This document shows positions 26,107 to 35,630 of a stretch of DNA of 64,000 nucleotides, piece by piece. Numbering within the stretch: position 1 is the stretch's first letter; every line of letters starts with the position of its first letter. Origin of the DNA: Leifsonia williamsii. Its GTDB lineage: Bacteria > Actinomycetota > Actinomycetes > Actinomycetales > Microbacteriaceae. A program made the translations under genes and the position numbers. The notes under the pieces were generated by a model. It did no database searches, was not told the origin of the DNA, and was given only the letters and a program-made list of their open reading frames with translations. The stretch covers positions 3,596,001 through 3,660,000 of the forward strand of contig NZ_JAROCF010000001.1 of assembly GCF_030433685.1 (NCBI RefSeq), written 5' to 3'.

Positions 26107-27294
26107 ATGGAACGGTCGGAACTGGTGGAGCTGCTGAGCACGGAGGGGCTGCGCCTGCTCGACTCGCTGCCGCCCTACGAGACCGAGAAGGACGTGCTGC
26201 GGATGGTCTCGGACCTCCGCAAGCAAGGCCACTCCCCCGGCCTGGTGGCCGCCGTGCTCACCCAGGCGAAGCTGCGGCGCAAGGCGGTCGGGAAGTTCGG
26301 CGATTTCGCCTCCCGCATGCTGTTCACCGAGGCCGGGCTCGAGCAGGCCACCCGGCTCGCCGTCGCGGCCCGGCATGCCGGCCGTTTCCGCGCCGCCGGC
26401 CTCCGGCGGGTAGCCGACCTCGGCTGCGGCATCGGCGGCGACGCACTCGCGCTGGCCGCCCTCGAGCTGGAGGTGACCGCCGTGGAGGCGGACGAGGTCA
26501 CGGCCGCCATCGCCGCCTTCAACCTCGCCCCCTTCCCCACCGCGACCGTGGAGCACCGGCGCGCCGAGGATGTCGACCTGCGGGACATCGACGGCGTCTT
26601 CCTCGACCCGGCCCGGCGCACGGCGGGGCACACGCAGACCGAGCGGCTCACCGATCCCGACGACTACACGCCGTCCCTCGGCTTCGCGTACGAGCTGGCC
26701 ACGGGCCGCTCGGTCGGGCTCAAGCTCGGTCCGGGCTTCGATCGCGACCTCATCCCGTCGACCGCGGAGGCGCAGTGGGTGTCGGTCGACGGACAGGTGG
26801 TGGAGCTCGGGCTGTGGTTCGGGGCGCTTGCCCGGCCCGACATCCACCGCGCCGCCCTCGTCGTGCGCGGCGATGCGGGTCATGAGCTCGTCGCGGAGGC
26901 CGACAGCGACGACGAGGAGACCGGCCCGCTCGGCGAGTACCTGTACGAGCCCGACGGCGCGGTCATCCGCGCGCGGTTGATCGGCGACCTGGCGCGGAGG
27001 ATCGACGGCCGGATGCTGGCCGACGGCATCGCGTACATCACGGCAGACGAGCCCGTCGAGACGCCGTTCGCCGCGGGGTTCCGCGTGCTCGAGACGCTGC
27101 CGTTCGCCGAGCGCGACCTCAGGCGGGCCCTGCGCGACCGAGGCATCGGCACCCTGGAGATCAAGAAACGCGGCGTGGATATCGACCCCGCCGCGCTCCG
27201 CAAGCGCCTCGCGCTGAGCGGCGACCGCGCGGCGACCCTGGTTCTCACCAGGGTCGCGGGCCGGCACACCGCGCTGCTGGCCGAGCGGCTCTGA
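26107..27294 (+). CDS. Class I SAM-dependent methyltransferase with THUMP-like domain
   Basis: The 395-residue protein has an N-terminal helical region (to about 90). A Rossmann methyltransferase domain follows with SAM motif VADLGCGIGGDALAL and acidic strand VTAVEAD, and a DPARR motif sits at the catalytic position. The C-terminal part is the THUMP-like domain found with this family (RDLRRALRDRGIGTLEIKKR). Substrate is unknown; an RNA base is plausible because of the THUMP-like fold. It is divergent from groES across about 135 bases and converges with the DUF4190 gene. Confidence 0.85.
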   Translation: MERSELVELLSTEGLRLLDSLPPYETEKDVLRMVSDLRKQGHSPGLVAAVLTQAKLRRKAVGKFGDFASRMLFTEAGLEQATRLAVAARHAGRFRAAGLRRVADLGCGIGGDALALAALELEVTAVEADEVTAAIAAFNLAPFPTATVEHRRAEDVDLRDIDGVFLDPARRTAGHTQTERLTDPDDYTPSLGFAYELATGRSVGLKLGPGFDRDLIPSTAEAQWVSVDGQVVELGLWFGALARPDIHRAALVVRGDAGHELVAEADSDDEETGPLGEYLYEPDGAVIRARLIGDLARRIDGRMLADGIAYITADEPVETPFAAGFRVLETLPFAERDLRRALRDRGIGTLEIKKRGVDIDPAALRKRLALSGDRAATLVLTRVAGRHTALLAERL

Positions 27295-27310
27295 GCCGCC
27301 CGGCCGGCAC

Positions 27311-27973
27311 TCAGTACGTGTAGTTGTTCGACAGGCTCGCGAACAGGATGGCCGCGAAGATCCAGAAGATGATCGCGATGGCCACGCTGACGAAGCCGAG
27401 GATGATGCCGGTCAGCCAGAACCCGCGGGCCTGCGGCTCCTTGGTGCGGCCGATGAAGCCGAGGATGATCGCGGCGACGCCGAAGATGAAGCCGATGCCC
27501 CAGGCGATGTTGAGGATGATGCCGATGATGCCGCCGACCAGCGACAGGATGCTCAGGATCGGCGACTTCGTGGCCGGCGCATAGGGCTGCGTGTAGCCGG
27601 GGGCGGGCTGGCCGTATGGCTGCTGCGGCTGACCGTAGGGTTGCTGCTGACCGTAGGGCTGCTGCTGACCGTACGGCTGCTGGCCGTACGGCTGCTGCTG
27701 ACCGTATGGCTGCTGCTGACCGTACGGCTGCTGCTGCTGACCATACGGCTGCTGCGGCTGGCCGTAGCCCGGTGCGGGCGGCTGCTGACCGTATCCCGGC
27801 GCGGAGGGACCGGGTGCGGGCGGCGGCACCGGCGGAACAGCACCGGTACCCGCACCGGTGCCCGGGGCGGGAGGCGGGACGGGCGCTCCGGGCGGCTCCG
27901 AGCCGGCGGGCGGGACCGCGCCGTTCTGGCCGTCGGAGTCCGCCGGGCCGGCGGGTGCGTTCGGGTCGGTCAT
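27311..27973 (-). CDS. DUF4190 membrane protein with Pro/Tyr/Gly/Gln repeat N-terminus
   Basis: The 220-residue protein has two parts. Residues 1-140 are disordered and built of PYGQQQ/PYGQPQ repeats after a Pro/Gly-rich lead. The last 80 residues hold two membrane spans joined by a short loop (RTKEPQARG), the DUF4190 layout. Function unknown. The ATG before TDPNAPAG is chosen because AGGAG is then correctly spaced, whereas an ATG three codons earlier touches it. It converges with the methyltransferase gene. Confidence 0.8.
   Translation of the reverse strand: MTDPNAPAGPADSDGQNGAVPPAGSEPPGAPVPPPAPGTGAGTGAVPPVPPPAPGPSAPGYGQQPPAPGYGQPQQPYGQQQQPYGQQQPYGQQQPYGQQPYGQQQPYGQQQPYGQPQQPYGQPAPGYTQPYAPATKSPILSILSLVGGIIGIILNIAWGIGFIFGVAAIILGFIGRTKEPQARGFWLTGIILGFVSVAIAIIFWIFAAILFASLSNNYTY
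27584..27792 (-). repeat. In-frame tandem repeats encoding PYGQQ units
   Basis: About ten copies of a 15-18 base unit (GGCTGCTGCTGACCGTA-like on the plus strand) occur with small variations. They lie in the disordered part of the DUF4190 gene and vary in multiples of three, so they are likely to differ in number between strains. Confidence 0.8.
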
Positions 27974-28090
27974 GGTTCCCATCTCCTTCGTCGCGGAGCG
28001 TCGTCCAAGGAGGGGCATCCTGAGAAAACGCTGATCATACTTATGCTCCCAGCGCCGTCGGGGAGTGTCAACGCACATGTCGTTGCGTGG

Positions 28091-29158
28091 TCAGGGCACC
28101 TGGATCTCGGTGACCGGGAGGGTGGAGTCCGCGGCGAAGTGCAGCCCGCTCGGTGCGTGCCCGGCCATGATCAGCTGCGCCCCGAGCGCCGCGATCATCG
28201 CTCCGTTGTCGGTGCAGAGCGAGAGCGCAGGGATGCGGAGGGCGACCCCGGCCTCCCGCGCACGCTGCGTCGCGAGCTCGCGGACGCGCGCGTTGGCGAC
28301 GACACCTCCGCCGAGCAGCAGCCGGGGCACGTCGTGGTCGCGGCACGCGGCGATCGCCTTGCCGATGAGGACATCGACCACGGCCTCGCGGAACGACGCG
28401 GCGACGTCCGCCACGGGGACCTCCTCCCCCGCATCCTGCCGCTGCTCGACCCAGCGCGCGACCGCGGTCTTGAGGCCGGAGAACGAGAAGTCGTACCGGT
28501 GCCGGTCCAGATCCTTCGGCTTGGTCAGCCCGCGCGGGAAGCGGATCGCGGTCGGGTCGCCGTCGGCGGCGACGCGGTCGATCTGCGGGCCGCCCGGGTA
28601 CGGCAGGCCGAGCACCCGCGCCACCTTGTCGAACGCCTCGCCGGCGGCGTCGTCGATCGTCTCGCCGAGCAGTTCCACGTCCGACACGAGGTCGCGCACG
28701 AGGAGCAGGGAGGTGTGCCCGCCAGAGACGAGAAGCGCGATCGTTGGCAGCTCGACCGGGTGCCCGGGCCCTCCGTCTGCGTCGAGCAGATCGGCGCCCA
28801 CGTGCCCGACCAGGTGGTTGACGGCGTAGAGCGGCTTGCCGAGGGAGACGGCGAGCGCCTTCGCCGCTCCGATGCCGACCATGAGCGCGCCGGAGAGCCC
28901 TGGGCCGCTGGTGACGGCGATCGCGTCGACGTCGGCGAGCTCGATGCCCGCGTCGGCGACCGCGGTCGTGAGCGTCGGGGTGAGCGCCTCCAGGTGGGCG
29001 CGGGCGGCCACCTCTGGCACGACCCCGCCGTAGCGGGCGTGTTCCTCCATCGAGGAGGCGATCGTGTTGGCGAGCAGCGTGGTGCCGCGCACGATGCCGA
29101 CGCCGGTCTCGTCGCAGGAGGTCTCGATGCCCAGCACGAGGGGCTGCGTGGTGTTCAT
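28091..29158 (-). CDS. tsaD: tRNA N6-adenosine threonylcarbamoyltransferase
   Basis: TsaD transfers the threonylcarbamoyl group to A37 of ANN-decoding tRNAs, together with TsaB and TsaE encoded upstream in the same operon. The 355-residue protein shows [14 protein letters not shown], the metal-binding His115 and His119 in [18 protein letters not shown], the ATP-binding [19 protein letters not shown] and FSFSGLKTA. The ATG overlaps the rimI stop as ATGA. It is the last gene of the glmS-to-tsaD operon. Confidence 0.97.
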   Translation of the reverse strand: MNTTQPLVLGIETSCDETGVGIVRGTTLLANTIASSMEEHARYGGVVPEVAARAHLEALTPTLTTAVADAGIELADVDAIAVTSGPGLSGALMVGIGAAKALAVSLGKPLYAVNHLVGHVGADLLDADGGPGHPVELPTIALLVSGGHTSLLLVRDLVSDVELLGETIDDAAGEAFDKVARVLGLPYPGGPQIDRVAADGDPTAIRFPRGLTKPKDLDRHRYDFSFSGLKTAVARWVEQRQDAGEEVPVADVAASFREAVVDVLIGKAIAACRDHDVPRLLLGGGVVANARVRELATQRAREAGVALRIPALSLCTDNGAMIAALGAQLIMAGHAPSGLHFAADSTLPVTEIQVP

Positions 29159-29640
29159 GCGAGCGTGGTCTCCGGGGTGGGGACGGTGAGGCGCATGACG
29201 ATCGCGTCCACGCCGTCCGGCTGGTAGTACCGAGGCCGCACGCCGATCTCCTCGAAGCCGAGCGCGCGGTAGAGCGTCTGGGCGCCGGGGTTGTCGGCAC
29301 GCACCTCGAGGAACACGTCGCGGGCGCCGCGCGTCCGGGCCTCGCCGATCAGCGCGAGCATGAGCGCCCGTCCCAGCCCGTGGCGGCGGGCGTGCGGCGC
29401 CACCGCGATGGTCTGGATGTCGCCCTCGCCGGAGCCGCGCGGCGCGAGCAGTCCCGCATAGCCGTCGATCCGCTCGGGATGCTCCGGCTCGAAGGCGACG
29501 AGGTAGTAACCGTGCTGCCCGGTCACCTCCGACCGCATGGACCGCTCGGACCAGGCGTCGCTGACGAAGGTGGAGCGCTCCAGCTCCATGATCGCGGGCA
29601 CGTCGTCCTCGCCGGCGCGGCGCAGCTGCCAGGCGGTCAC
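29155..29640 (-). CDS. rimI: Ribosomal protein S18 alanine N-acetyltransferase-like GNAT protein
   Basis: The 161-residue single GNAT domain shows the acetyl-CoA loop [10 protein letters not shown] and the RimI-type [24 protein letters not shown]-terminal strand. RimI acetylates the N-terminus of S18 in E. coli; in actinobacteria the substrate range is less certain. Its position between tsaB and tsaD is the usual one. GTG start in a GTGA overlap with tsaB. Confidence 0.92.
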   Translation of the reverse strand: MTAWQLRRAGEDDVPAIMELERSTFVSDAWSERSMRSEVTGQHGYYLVAFEPEHPERIDGYAGLLAPRGSGEGDIQTIAVAPHARRHGLGRALMLALIGEARTRGARDVFLEVRADNPGAQTLYRALGFEEIGVRPRYYQPDGVDAIVMRLTVPTPETTLA

Positions 29641-30257
29641 GCGGAGACCCGCTTCGGTCCGGCCGACAGGGTCACGTCCGGCGAGCGCAGGTACAGCGGC
29701 TCGTCGGCGTCGAACGGCAGGCCGTTGGCGTAACGGAGCTCGGCGAGCATGCCGAGCCGCCCGGCAGGGACGGCCCACGCCTCCAGCCGCTCCACCTCGG
29801 GATGCGGGAGGTCGTCTGGCCGGGCGAGACCAGGCCCGTCGAGCCGGACGGGCAGGCCCAGCTCGTCGGCCCCGCTGTACGCGGTCCAGTAGCGCTCGCG
29901 CCGGCGGGCATCGGTGACGACGAGCAGCGGACCGGTGTCGCCGTCGGCATACCGCTCGTAGGCGACGGCGTCGTGGCTGACGACGGGGACGAGCGGCTTG
30001 CCTGCCCCGAAGGCGAACGCCTTGGCGGCGGCGATCCCGACGCGCAGCCCGGTGAACGGGCCGGGGCCCATGCCGGCGACGACCCCGGAGAGGGCGGAGA
30101 CCGGGATGCCCGACTCGTCGAGCATCGCTCGGATCAGCTCGCCGACGACCTCGGCGTGCCGCATGCTGTCGGTCTCGATGCGCTCGGCCAGGACGCCGCC
30201 GTCGCGGTCTACGACGGCCGTGCTCGTGCCGGCGGAGGTGTCGATGGCGAGGAGCAT
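29637..30257 (-). CDS. tsaB: tRNA threonylcarbamoyladenosine biosynthesis protein TsaB
   Basis: The 206-residue ASKHA-fold partner and activator of TsaD starts [16 protein letters not shown]. It carries the [22 protein letters not shown] motif of the family and lacks the metal-binding His pair of TsaD. It overlaps rimI by four bases; nine bases separate it from tsaE. Confidence 0.95.
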   Translation of the reverse strand: MLLAIDTSAGTSTAVVDRDGGVLAERIETDSMRHAEVVGELIRAMLDESGIPVSALSGVVAGMGPGPFTGLRVGIAAAKAFAFGAGKPLVPVVSHDAVAYERYADGDTGPLLVVTDARRRERYWTAYSGADELGLPVRLDGPGLARPDDLPHPEVERLEAWAVPAGRLGMLAELRYANGLPFDADEPLYLRSPDVTLSAGPKRVSA

Positions 30258-30266
30258 GACTCCAGC

Positions 30267-30815
30267 CTAGGCGGGTTCGCCCGGTGCGGCCTGCGCCAGC
30301 TGCTCCCAGCGCGGGCCGTGGCCGGTGATGGAGACGCGGCGCGGTTCGTCGGTGTCGAGGTCGCCTGCGGGGTCGAGGTCGCCCGCACCCGCCGCGGCGT
30401 CGGCCGACTCGTCGGCGCCGGTGGGGCGCTCGATCACGACGTCGAGCCAGGACTCGGCGATTCCGTCGAGCATCCCCCTCCCCCACTCGACCACGACGAC
30501 CGCGTGCGCGAAGTCGATGTCGAGGTCGTCCAGCTCCAGGGCGCTCGCGAGGCGGTAGGCGTCCACGTGCACCAGCGGGGCGCCGCCGGTGAGGCTGGGA
30601 TGCGTGCGCGCCAGCACGAAGGTCGGACTCTGCACCGGGCCGCGCACCTCCAGCCCCTCGCCGATACCGCGGGTCAGCGTCGTCTTGCCCGCGCCGAGCG
30701 GTCCGGTCAGCACGACGAGGTCGCCCGCGCGCAGCGTCCGCCCCAGCTCGATGCCGAGCGCGTGCATGTCGTCGCTCGTCGCGACCGTGCGCTGGAGGGG
30801 CGGCCGGAGGCTCAC
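30267..30815 (-). CDS. tsaE: tRNA threonylcarbamoyladenosine biosynthesis ATPase TsaE
   Basis: The 182-residue P-loop ATPase that powers the t6A complex has Walker [16 protein letters not shown], the SPTFVLA motif and the HVDAYRL motif. It contains an unusual insertion of about 30 acidic Asp/Ala/Gly residues after position 140, making it longer than typical TsaE. GTG start overlaps the alr stop as GTGA. Confidence 0.94.
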   Translation of the reverse strand: MSLRPPLQRTVATSDDMHALGIELGRTLRAGDLVVLTGPLGAGKTTLTRGIGEGLEVRGPVQSPTFVLARTHPSLTGGAPLVHVDAYRLASALELDDLDIDFAHAVVVVEWGRGMLDGIAESWLDVVIERPTGADESADAAAGAGDLDPAGDLDTDEPRRVSITGHGPRWEQLAQAAPGEPA

Positions 30816-31930
30816 TGCGCGCCCCCGACGTAGCTGTGCTTCAGCCTCCCGCCGAGGCGCGTCACGATCTCGTAGTTGATGGTCTCGGCCGCGTCCGCCC
30901 AGTCGTCCGCGGCGGGGACACCGGTCGCGGGGTCGCCGAACAGGACGACCTCGTCGCCGACCGTCACGTCCAGGTCGCCGACGTCGACCACGAACTGGTC
31001 CATGGCGACGCGACCCGCGATGCGGAAGGTGCTGCCGCCGATCGCGACCGGCGCGCGATTAGACGCGTGCCGCGGGATGCCCTCCGCGTAGCCGAGCGGG
31101 ACGAGCACCAGCGTGGTCTCGCGATCGGTGCGATACGTGTAGTCGTACGAGACGCCCTTGCCGGCCGGCACCCGCCGGACCGCGGCGATCCGTCCGCGCA
31201 GCGTCATCGCCGGCCGCAGGCCGAGCCGCTGCGCGAGGCCGTCGCCCGAGGGCGACAGGCCGTAGACGGCGATGCCGAGCCGGACCAGGTCGAATCGGGC
31301 CTCGGGAAGCGTCAGGGCCGCTGCGCTCGCGGCGATGTGCCGCAGCTCGGGACGGAGCCCTGCGGCGTCGGCGCGCTCCAGCCCCCGCGTGAACACGGCG
31401 ACCGCCGCGCGATCGTCCTCGGGCGACGCGTTGGAGAGGTGGCTGAACAGCCCCCGCACGACGATGTGGCCGCTGCGCTCCAGCTCGCGGGCGCGCGCGA
31501 ACGCCGCCTCCCACTGCTCCTCCGGGATGCCGTTGCGGCTGAGGCCGGTCTCGAGCTTGAGCTGCACCGCGACCGGCTCGTCCAGCCGGGCGGCGGCCGC
31601 CGCCTCCAGCTGCGGCAGGGACGAGAGGCCCAGATCGATCCGTTCGGCGACGGCCTCGGCGAAGTCCTCGCCCGGATCATGCAGCCACGCCAGGATGGGC
31701 GCCTCGATCCCTGCGGCACGCAGCTGCAGCCCTTCGGAGATGTCGGCGACGCCGAGCCAGTCCGCACCGCCGGCGAGGGCGGCCTTCGCGCTCTCGACAG
31801 CGCCGTGACCGTACGCGTCCGCCTTGACGACGGCCATCACGTGCGGCGTGCCGACGACCTCGCGCAGACGGACGACGTTCTCCCGGATCGCGTCGAGATC
31901 GACCAGGATCTCGCGGAAGCGCCCGCTCAC
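30812..31930 (-). CDS. alr: Alanine racemase
   Basis: It interconverts L- and D-alanine for peptidoglycan. The 372-residue fold-type III PLP enzyme has the Schiff-base Lys in [13 protein letters not shown] and the catalytic Tyr in the [16 protein letters not shown] region. The C-terminal beta domain has [15 protein letters not shown] start coupled to acpS by GTGA. Lying next to glmS, acpS and tsaE is conserved in actinobacteria. Confidence 0.96.
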   Translation of the reverse strand: MSGRFREILVDLDAIRENVVRLREVVGTPHVMAVVKADAYGHGAVESAKAALAGGADWLGVADISEGLQLRAAGIEAPILAWLHDPGEDFAEAVAERIDLGLSSLPQLEAAAAARLDEPVAVQLKLETGLSRNGIPEEQWEAAFARARELERSGHIVVRGLFSHLSNASPEDDRAAVAVFTRGLERADAAGLRPELRHIAASAAALTLPEARFDLVRLGIAVYGLSPSGDGLAQRLGLRPAMTLRGRIAAVRRVPAGKGVSYDYTYRTDRETTLVLVPLGYAEGIPRHASNRAPVAIGGSTFRIAGRVAMDQFVVDVGDLDVTVGDEVVLFGDPATGVPAADDWADAAETINYEIVTRLGGRLKHSYVGGAQ

Positions 31931-32283
31931 GGCTCGCGCTCCGTCACCACGTATGCGATCGCGACACCGGCGTCGTGCGACATCGACACGTGGATGTGCG
32001 CGATGCCACGCTCGCGCACCTGGCGCTCGACCACGTTGTGCAGCACGAAGCCCGGATTCCTCTCCTCGTCGGGGACGATCTCCATGTCGTGCCAGCGCAC
32101 GCCCTCGGAGCCGCCCAGCGCCTTGATCAGCGCCTCCTTGGCGGCGAAGCGCGCGGCGAGCGAGTGCACCGGAAGCCGCCGCTCGGCCTCGGTGAACAGC
32201 CGCTCGCGCAGCTTCGGCGTGCGCCGCAGCGATCGCTCGAACCGAGCGAGGTCGACCACGTCGACCCCGATCCCGGCGATCAC
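31927..32283 (-). CDS. acpS: Holo-[acyl-carrier-protein] synthase
   Basis: AcpS attaches 4'-phosphopantetheine from CoA to acyl carrier protein. The 118-residue protein has the magnesium-binding Asp in [12 protein letters not shown] and the [11 protein letters not shown] motif with the second acidic ligand. GTG start, four bases after the glmS stop. Confidence 0.96.
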   Translation of the reverse strand: MIAGIGVDVVDLARFERSLRRTPKLRERLFTEAERRLPVHSLAARFAAKEALIKALGGSEGVRWHDMEIVPDEERNPGFVLHNVVERQVRERGIAHIHVSMSHDAGVAIAYVVTEREP

Positions 32284-32287
32284 GGCG

Positions 32288-34138
32288 TCACTCCACCGTG
32301 ACGGACTTGGCCAGGTTGCGGGGCTGGTCCACGTCCAGGCCCTTGGCCGCCGAGAGCTCCATGGCGAAGATCTGCAGCGGCACGACCGCGAGCAGCGGCT
32401 CGAACAGCGGAGCGGCCAGCGGGATGCGGATGACCTCGTCGGCGAACGGCAGCACGGCGGCGTCCCCGGCCTCGGCGATCGCGATGACGCGGGCGCCGCG
32501 GGCGCGGATCTCCTGGATGTTCGAGACGACCTTCTTATGCAGCTCGTCCGACCAGCGCGGGCTCGGGACCACGACGAAGACCGGCTGCCCCGGCTCGATC
32601 AGCGCGATCGGGCCGTGCTTGAGCTCGCCGGCGGCGAAGCCCTCCGCGTGGATGTACGCCAGCTCCTTGAGCTTGAGCGCACCCTCCAGGGCGATCGGGT
32701 AGCCGACGTGACGGCCGAGGAACAGCACCGAGCGGGTGTCGGACATCCAGCGCGCCAGCTGCGCGATGGTCTCGTGGGACTCCAGCACGGTCGCGATCTT
32801 GGCCGGGACCTCCTGCAGCTCCTCGATGGCCTCGGTCTGGCGCGCGTCCGTGAGCGTGCCGCGGACGCGGGCGAGGTGGAGGCCGAACAGGTACAGGGCG
32901 GTGATCTGCGCGACGAACGCCTTGGTCGACGCGACGGCGACCTCCGGGCCGGCGTGCGTGTACAGCGCGGCGTCGGACTCGCGCGGGATGGTGGCGCCCT
33001 GCGTGTTGCAGACGGAGATCGCCTTCGCACCGGCCTCGCGGGCGTACTTGACCGCCATCAGCGTGTCCATGGTCTCGCCGGACTGGCTGATCGAGATGAC
33101 CAGCGTGCGGTCGGTGAGCACCGGCTCCCGGTAGCGGAACTCGTGGCTCAGCTCCACCGTGACGGGCACGCGCGCCCACTTCTCGATGGCGTACGTGCCG
33201 ACCATGCCGGCGTACGCGGCCGTGCCGCACGCGATGATCGTGATCCGGTCGATGCCGGTGAAGTAGTCGTCGCCGAGCGCGTCGAGCTCGGGGATGTGCA
33301 CGGTGCCGTCGACCAGCCGACCGCGCAGGGTGTTGGCCACCGCGTCGGGCTCCTCGGCGATCTCCTTCGCCATGAAGGAGGACCAGCCGCCCTTCTCGGC
33401 GGCGGAGGCGTCCCAGGCGACCTCGAACGGCTCGACCTCGACCGGAGCACCGGCGAAGTCGGTGACGGTGACGGACTCGGGGGTGATGGTCACGATCTGG
33501 TCCTGGCCGATCGCCATCGCGCGCCGGGTGTGCTCGACGAACGCGGCGACGTCGGAGCCGAGGAAGTTCTCGCCTTCGCCCAGGCCGATCACCAGCGGGG
33601 AGTTGCGGCGCGCGCCGACCACCACGTGCGGCTGGTCCTGGTGCAGCGCGAGCAGCGTGAAGGCGCCCTCCAGGCGCGACACCGTGCGCTGGAACGCCTG
33701 CCGCAGGTCGCCGGTCTCGCGGTACTCGCGGCCGAGCAGCACGGCGGCGACCTCGGTGTCGGTCTCCGACTCGAACGTGAAGCCCTCGTCGAGGAGCTCG
33801 TTCTTGAGGGTCGCGAAGTTCTCGATGATGCCGTTGTGGATGACCGCCAGCTTGCCGTCGTCGCCCAGGTGCGGGTGCGCGTTGCGGTCGGTCGGTCCGC
33901 CGTGCGTCGCCCAGCGCGTGTGACCAATGCCGGTAGCACCGTTCGGGATCGGGTTCTCCTTGAGGTCCTCGGAGAGCACCGACAGCTTGCCGGCCTTCTT
34001 GGCGGTGCCGAGCGAGCCGTCGGGAGCGATCACGGCGATGCCGGCGGAGTCGTACCCGCGGTACTCCAGGCGCTTCAGACCGCCCAGGAGGACCTCGAGG
34101 CTCTTGTCGGTACCGACGTATCCCACGATTCCACACAT
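32288..34138 (-). CDS. glmS: Glutamine-fructose-6-phosphate aminotransferase (isomerising)
   Basis: It makes glucosamine 6-phosphate for UDP-GlcNAc and hence peptidoglycan and the surface glycans. The 616-residue protein has the N-terminal nucleophile MCGIVGYVG, the glutaminase loop HTRWATHG, and two SIS domains ([19 protein letters not shown]). The C-terminus is [13 protein letters not shown]. The start is fixed by the catalytic Cys2. First gene of a seven-gene operon; divergent from coaA across only 42 bases. glmM, the next enzyme, is about 1.5 kb away. Confidence 0.98.
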   Translation of the reverse strand: MCGIVGYVGTDKSLEVLLGGLKRLEYRGYDSAGIAVIAPDGSLGTAKKAGKLSVLSEDLKENPIPNGATGIGHTRWATHGGPTDRNAHPHLGDDGKLAVIHNGIIENFATLKNELLDEGFTFESETDTEVAAVLLGREYRETGDLRQAFQRTVSRLEGAFTLLALHQDQPHVVVGARRNSPLVIGLGEGENFLGSDVAAFVEHTRRAMAIGQDQIVTITPESVTVTDFAGAPVEVEPFEVAWDASAAEKGGWSSFMAKEIAEEPDAVANTLRGRLVDGTVHIPELDALGDDYFTGIDRITIIACGTAAYAGMVGTYAIEKWARVPVTVELSHEFRYREPVLTDRTLVISISQSGETMDTLMAVKYAREAGAKAISVCNTQGATIPRESDAALYTHAGPEVAVASTKAFVAQITALYLFGLHLARVRGTLTDARQTEAIEELQEVPAKIATVLESHETIAQLARWMSDTRSVLFLGRHVGYPIALEGALKLKELAYIHAEGFAAGELKHGPIALIEPGQPVFVVVPSPRWSDELHKKVVSNIQEIRARGARVIAIAEAGDAAVLPFADEVIRIPLAAPLFEPLLAVVPLQIFAMELSAAKGLDVDQPRNLAKSVTVE

Positions 34139-34180
34139 GGTCCCGAGTCTAACCGAGGGCACACCCTAGACTTGTCGCCT

Positions 34181-35149
34181 ATGGCTGAGAACGGCGCCGC
34201 GCGCGGCGGATCCACAGGCGGCGGCGACTCCAGCACACCCTACGTCGAGCTCGGCAGGGCCGATTGGGCCGAGCTGGCGCAGAACACGCGCCTCCCGCTC
34301 AAGGAGACCGAGATCGTGCAGCTGCGCGGCCTCGGCGACCCGCTCGACATGCGCGAGGTCTCGGAGGTGTACCTGCCGCTGAGCCGGCTGCTCAACCTCT
34401 ATGTCGGCGGTACACGGCAGCTGCACCGGGCCACCAGCGACTTCCTCGGCGAGCGGTCGCAGCGCACCCCGTTCGTCATCGGCGTCGCCGGATCGGTCGC
34501 CGTCGGCAAGTCGACCATCGCGCGCCTGCTGCGCGAGCTGCTGTCGCGCTGGGACGACACCCCGCGGGTCGAGCTGGTCACGACCGACGGCTTCCTGCTG
34601 CCGAACGCGGAGCTCCAGCGCCGCGGAATCATGGAGCGCAAGGGGTTCCCTGAGTCGTACGACCGCCGGTCGCTGCTGCGCTTCGTGACCGAGGTGAAGA
34701 GCGGGGCGCCGGAGGTGCGCGCCCCCTTCTACTCGCACCTCAGCTATGACATCGTGCCGGACGCCGAGATCGTGGTGCGGCGCCCCGACGTGCTCATCGT
34801 GGAGGGCCTCAACGTGCTGCAGCCCGCCGGCGGCGGCAACCGCCTCGCAGTCAGCGACCTCTTCGACTTCAGCGTGTACGTGGACGCCCGCACGCGCGAC
34901 ATCGCGCACTGGTACGAGGAGCGCTTCCTGAAGCTCCAGCGCGGCGCGTTCGCCAACCCCCAGTCGTACTTCCACCGCTACGCCGACCTCACCGAGGACG
35001 AGGCGCGCGCCAGGGCCGCCTCCATCTGGGCGAGCATCAACGAGCCGAACCTCGTGCAGAACATCCGGCCGACGCGGTCGCGGGCACGGCTCGTGCTCCG
35101 CAAGGACGCGGACCACACCGTGAGCTCGGTCCTGCTGCGCAAGCTCTGA
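34181..35149 (+). CDS. coaA: Type I pantothenate kinase
   Basis: It phosphorylates pantothenate, the first committed step to CoA. The 322-residue protein has Walker [33 protein letters not shown] and the [17 protein letters not shown] region typical of CoaA. The first 20 residues are a Gly/Ser-rich tail absent from the E. coli enzyme. The much longer open frame running upstream on this strand is antisense to glmS and alr and is not coding. Confidence 0.96.
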   Translation: MAENGAARGGSTGGGDSSTPYVELGRADWAELAQNTRLPLKETEIVQLRGLGDPLDMREVSEVYLPLSRLLNLYVGGTRQLHRATSDFLGERSQRTPFVIGVAGSVAVGKSTIARLLRELLSRWDDTPRVELVTTDGFLLPNAELQRRGIMERKGFPESYDRRSLLRFVTEVKSGAPEVRAPFYSHLSYDIVPDAEIVVRRPDVLIVEGLNVLQPAGGGNRLAVSDLFDFSVYVDARTRDIAHWYEERFLKLQRGAFANPQSYFHRYADLTEDEARARAASIWASINEPNLVQNIRPTRSRARLVLRKDADHTVSSVLLRKL

Positions 35150-35184
35150 CGCGCCCACTCGCGGATGTGGCATAAGAGCCACAG

Positions 35185-35201
35185 GCATGAGTCATTCATG
35201 C
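35185..35201. promoter_or_regulatory. Palindrome upstream of the XRE regulator, candidate operator
   Basis: Six-base arms GCATGA and TCATGC flank a five-base spacer, about 45 bases before the regulator start. Flanking bases extend the symmetry imperfectly. Autoregulation by the adjacent XRE protein is a natural hypothesis. Confidence 0.4.
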
Positions 35202-35246
35202 TCTGGCGCTCTGGTCATCCCTGCACCTGTCGCGTAGTCATGAGGT

Positions 35247-35555
35247 ATGCCGTCTCCCCGCTCGCACGCCGCCGAGGTCTTCGGCCGCCGGGTGCGGGAG
35301 GCGCGGATCGCGCTCGGCATGAGCCAGGAGCAGATCGCCGGCCTCGCCGACATGCACGTGACCAACTACGGACGAGTCGAGCGCGGCGAGGCGAACTCCG
35401 AGCTGCACACCATCGTCCGGCTCGCGACCGCCCTCGACACGGACCCCGCCGAGCTGATGGCCGGCCTCTACGGCGAGGGGATGCTGCCCGAGCGCTCGCG
35501 CGCATACTCGGTCGCCGACTTCCTCGCCGCCCGCCGGGCCGAAGAGCGCCACTAG
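35247..35555 (+). CDS. XRE family transcriptional regulator
   Basis: The 102-residue protein consists of little more than one Cro/C1-type helix-turn-helix (about residues 13-70). It has MSQEQIAGLADMHVTNYGRV as the two DNA-contacting helices, then LATALDTDPAELMAGL. No ligand-binding domain. Targets are unknown; a palindrome lies in its own upstream region. It follows coaA by 97 bases and is closed by a strong terminator. Confidence 0.85.
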   Translation: MPSPRSHAAEVFGRRVREARIALGMSQEQIAGLADMHVTNYGRVERGEANSELHTIVRLATALDTDPAELMAGLYGEGMLPERSRAYSVADFLAARRAEERH

Positions 35556-35563
35556 CCCGCCAG

Positions 35564-35611
35564 CACAGGAAAAATGCTCCGGATCACGGGGATCCGGAGC
35601 ATTTTCCTGTG
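35564..35611. terminator. Bidirectional terminator between XRE gene and glmM
   Basis: A 21-bp inverted repeat with one bulged A and a five-base loop lies between convergent genes. A-rich and T-rich flanks inside the arms give U-tracts in both directions. Confidence 0.85.
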
Positions 35612-35630
35612 TTCGAGGGCTGGCTCGTGG

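Noticed and set aside
27584..27792. CRISPR-like array
   Set aside because: Repeats are adjacent, in frame and without unique spacers; they encode a PYGQQ protein tract.
30836..34180. Very long plus-strand open frame continuous with coaA
   Set aside because: It is antisense to alr, acpS and glmS, which have full motif support. The translation is low-complexity Arg/Asp/Val typical of a GC-rich shadow frame; coaA begins at the ATG before AENGAARGG.
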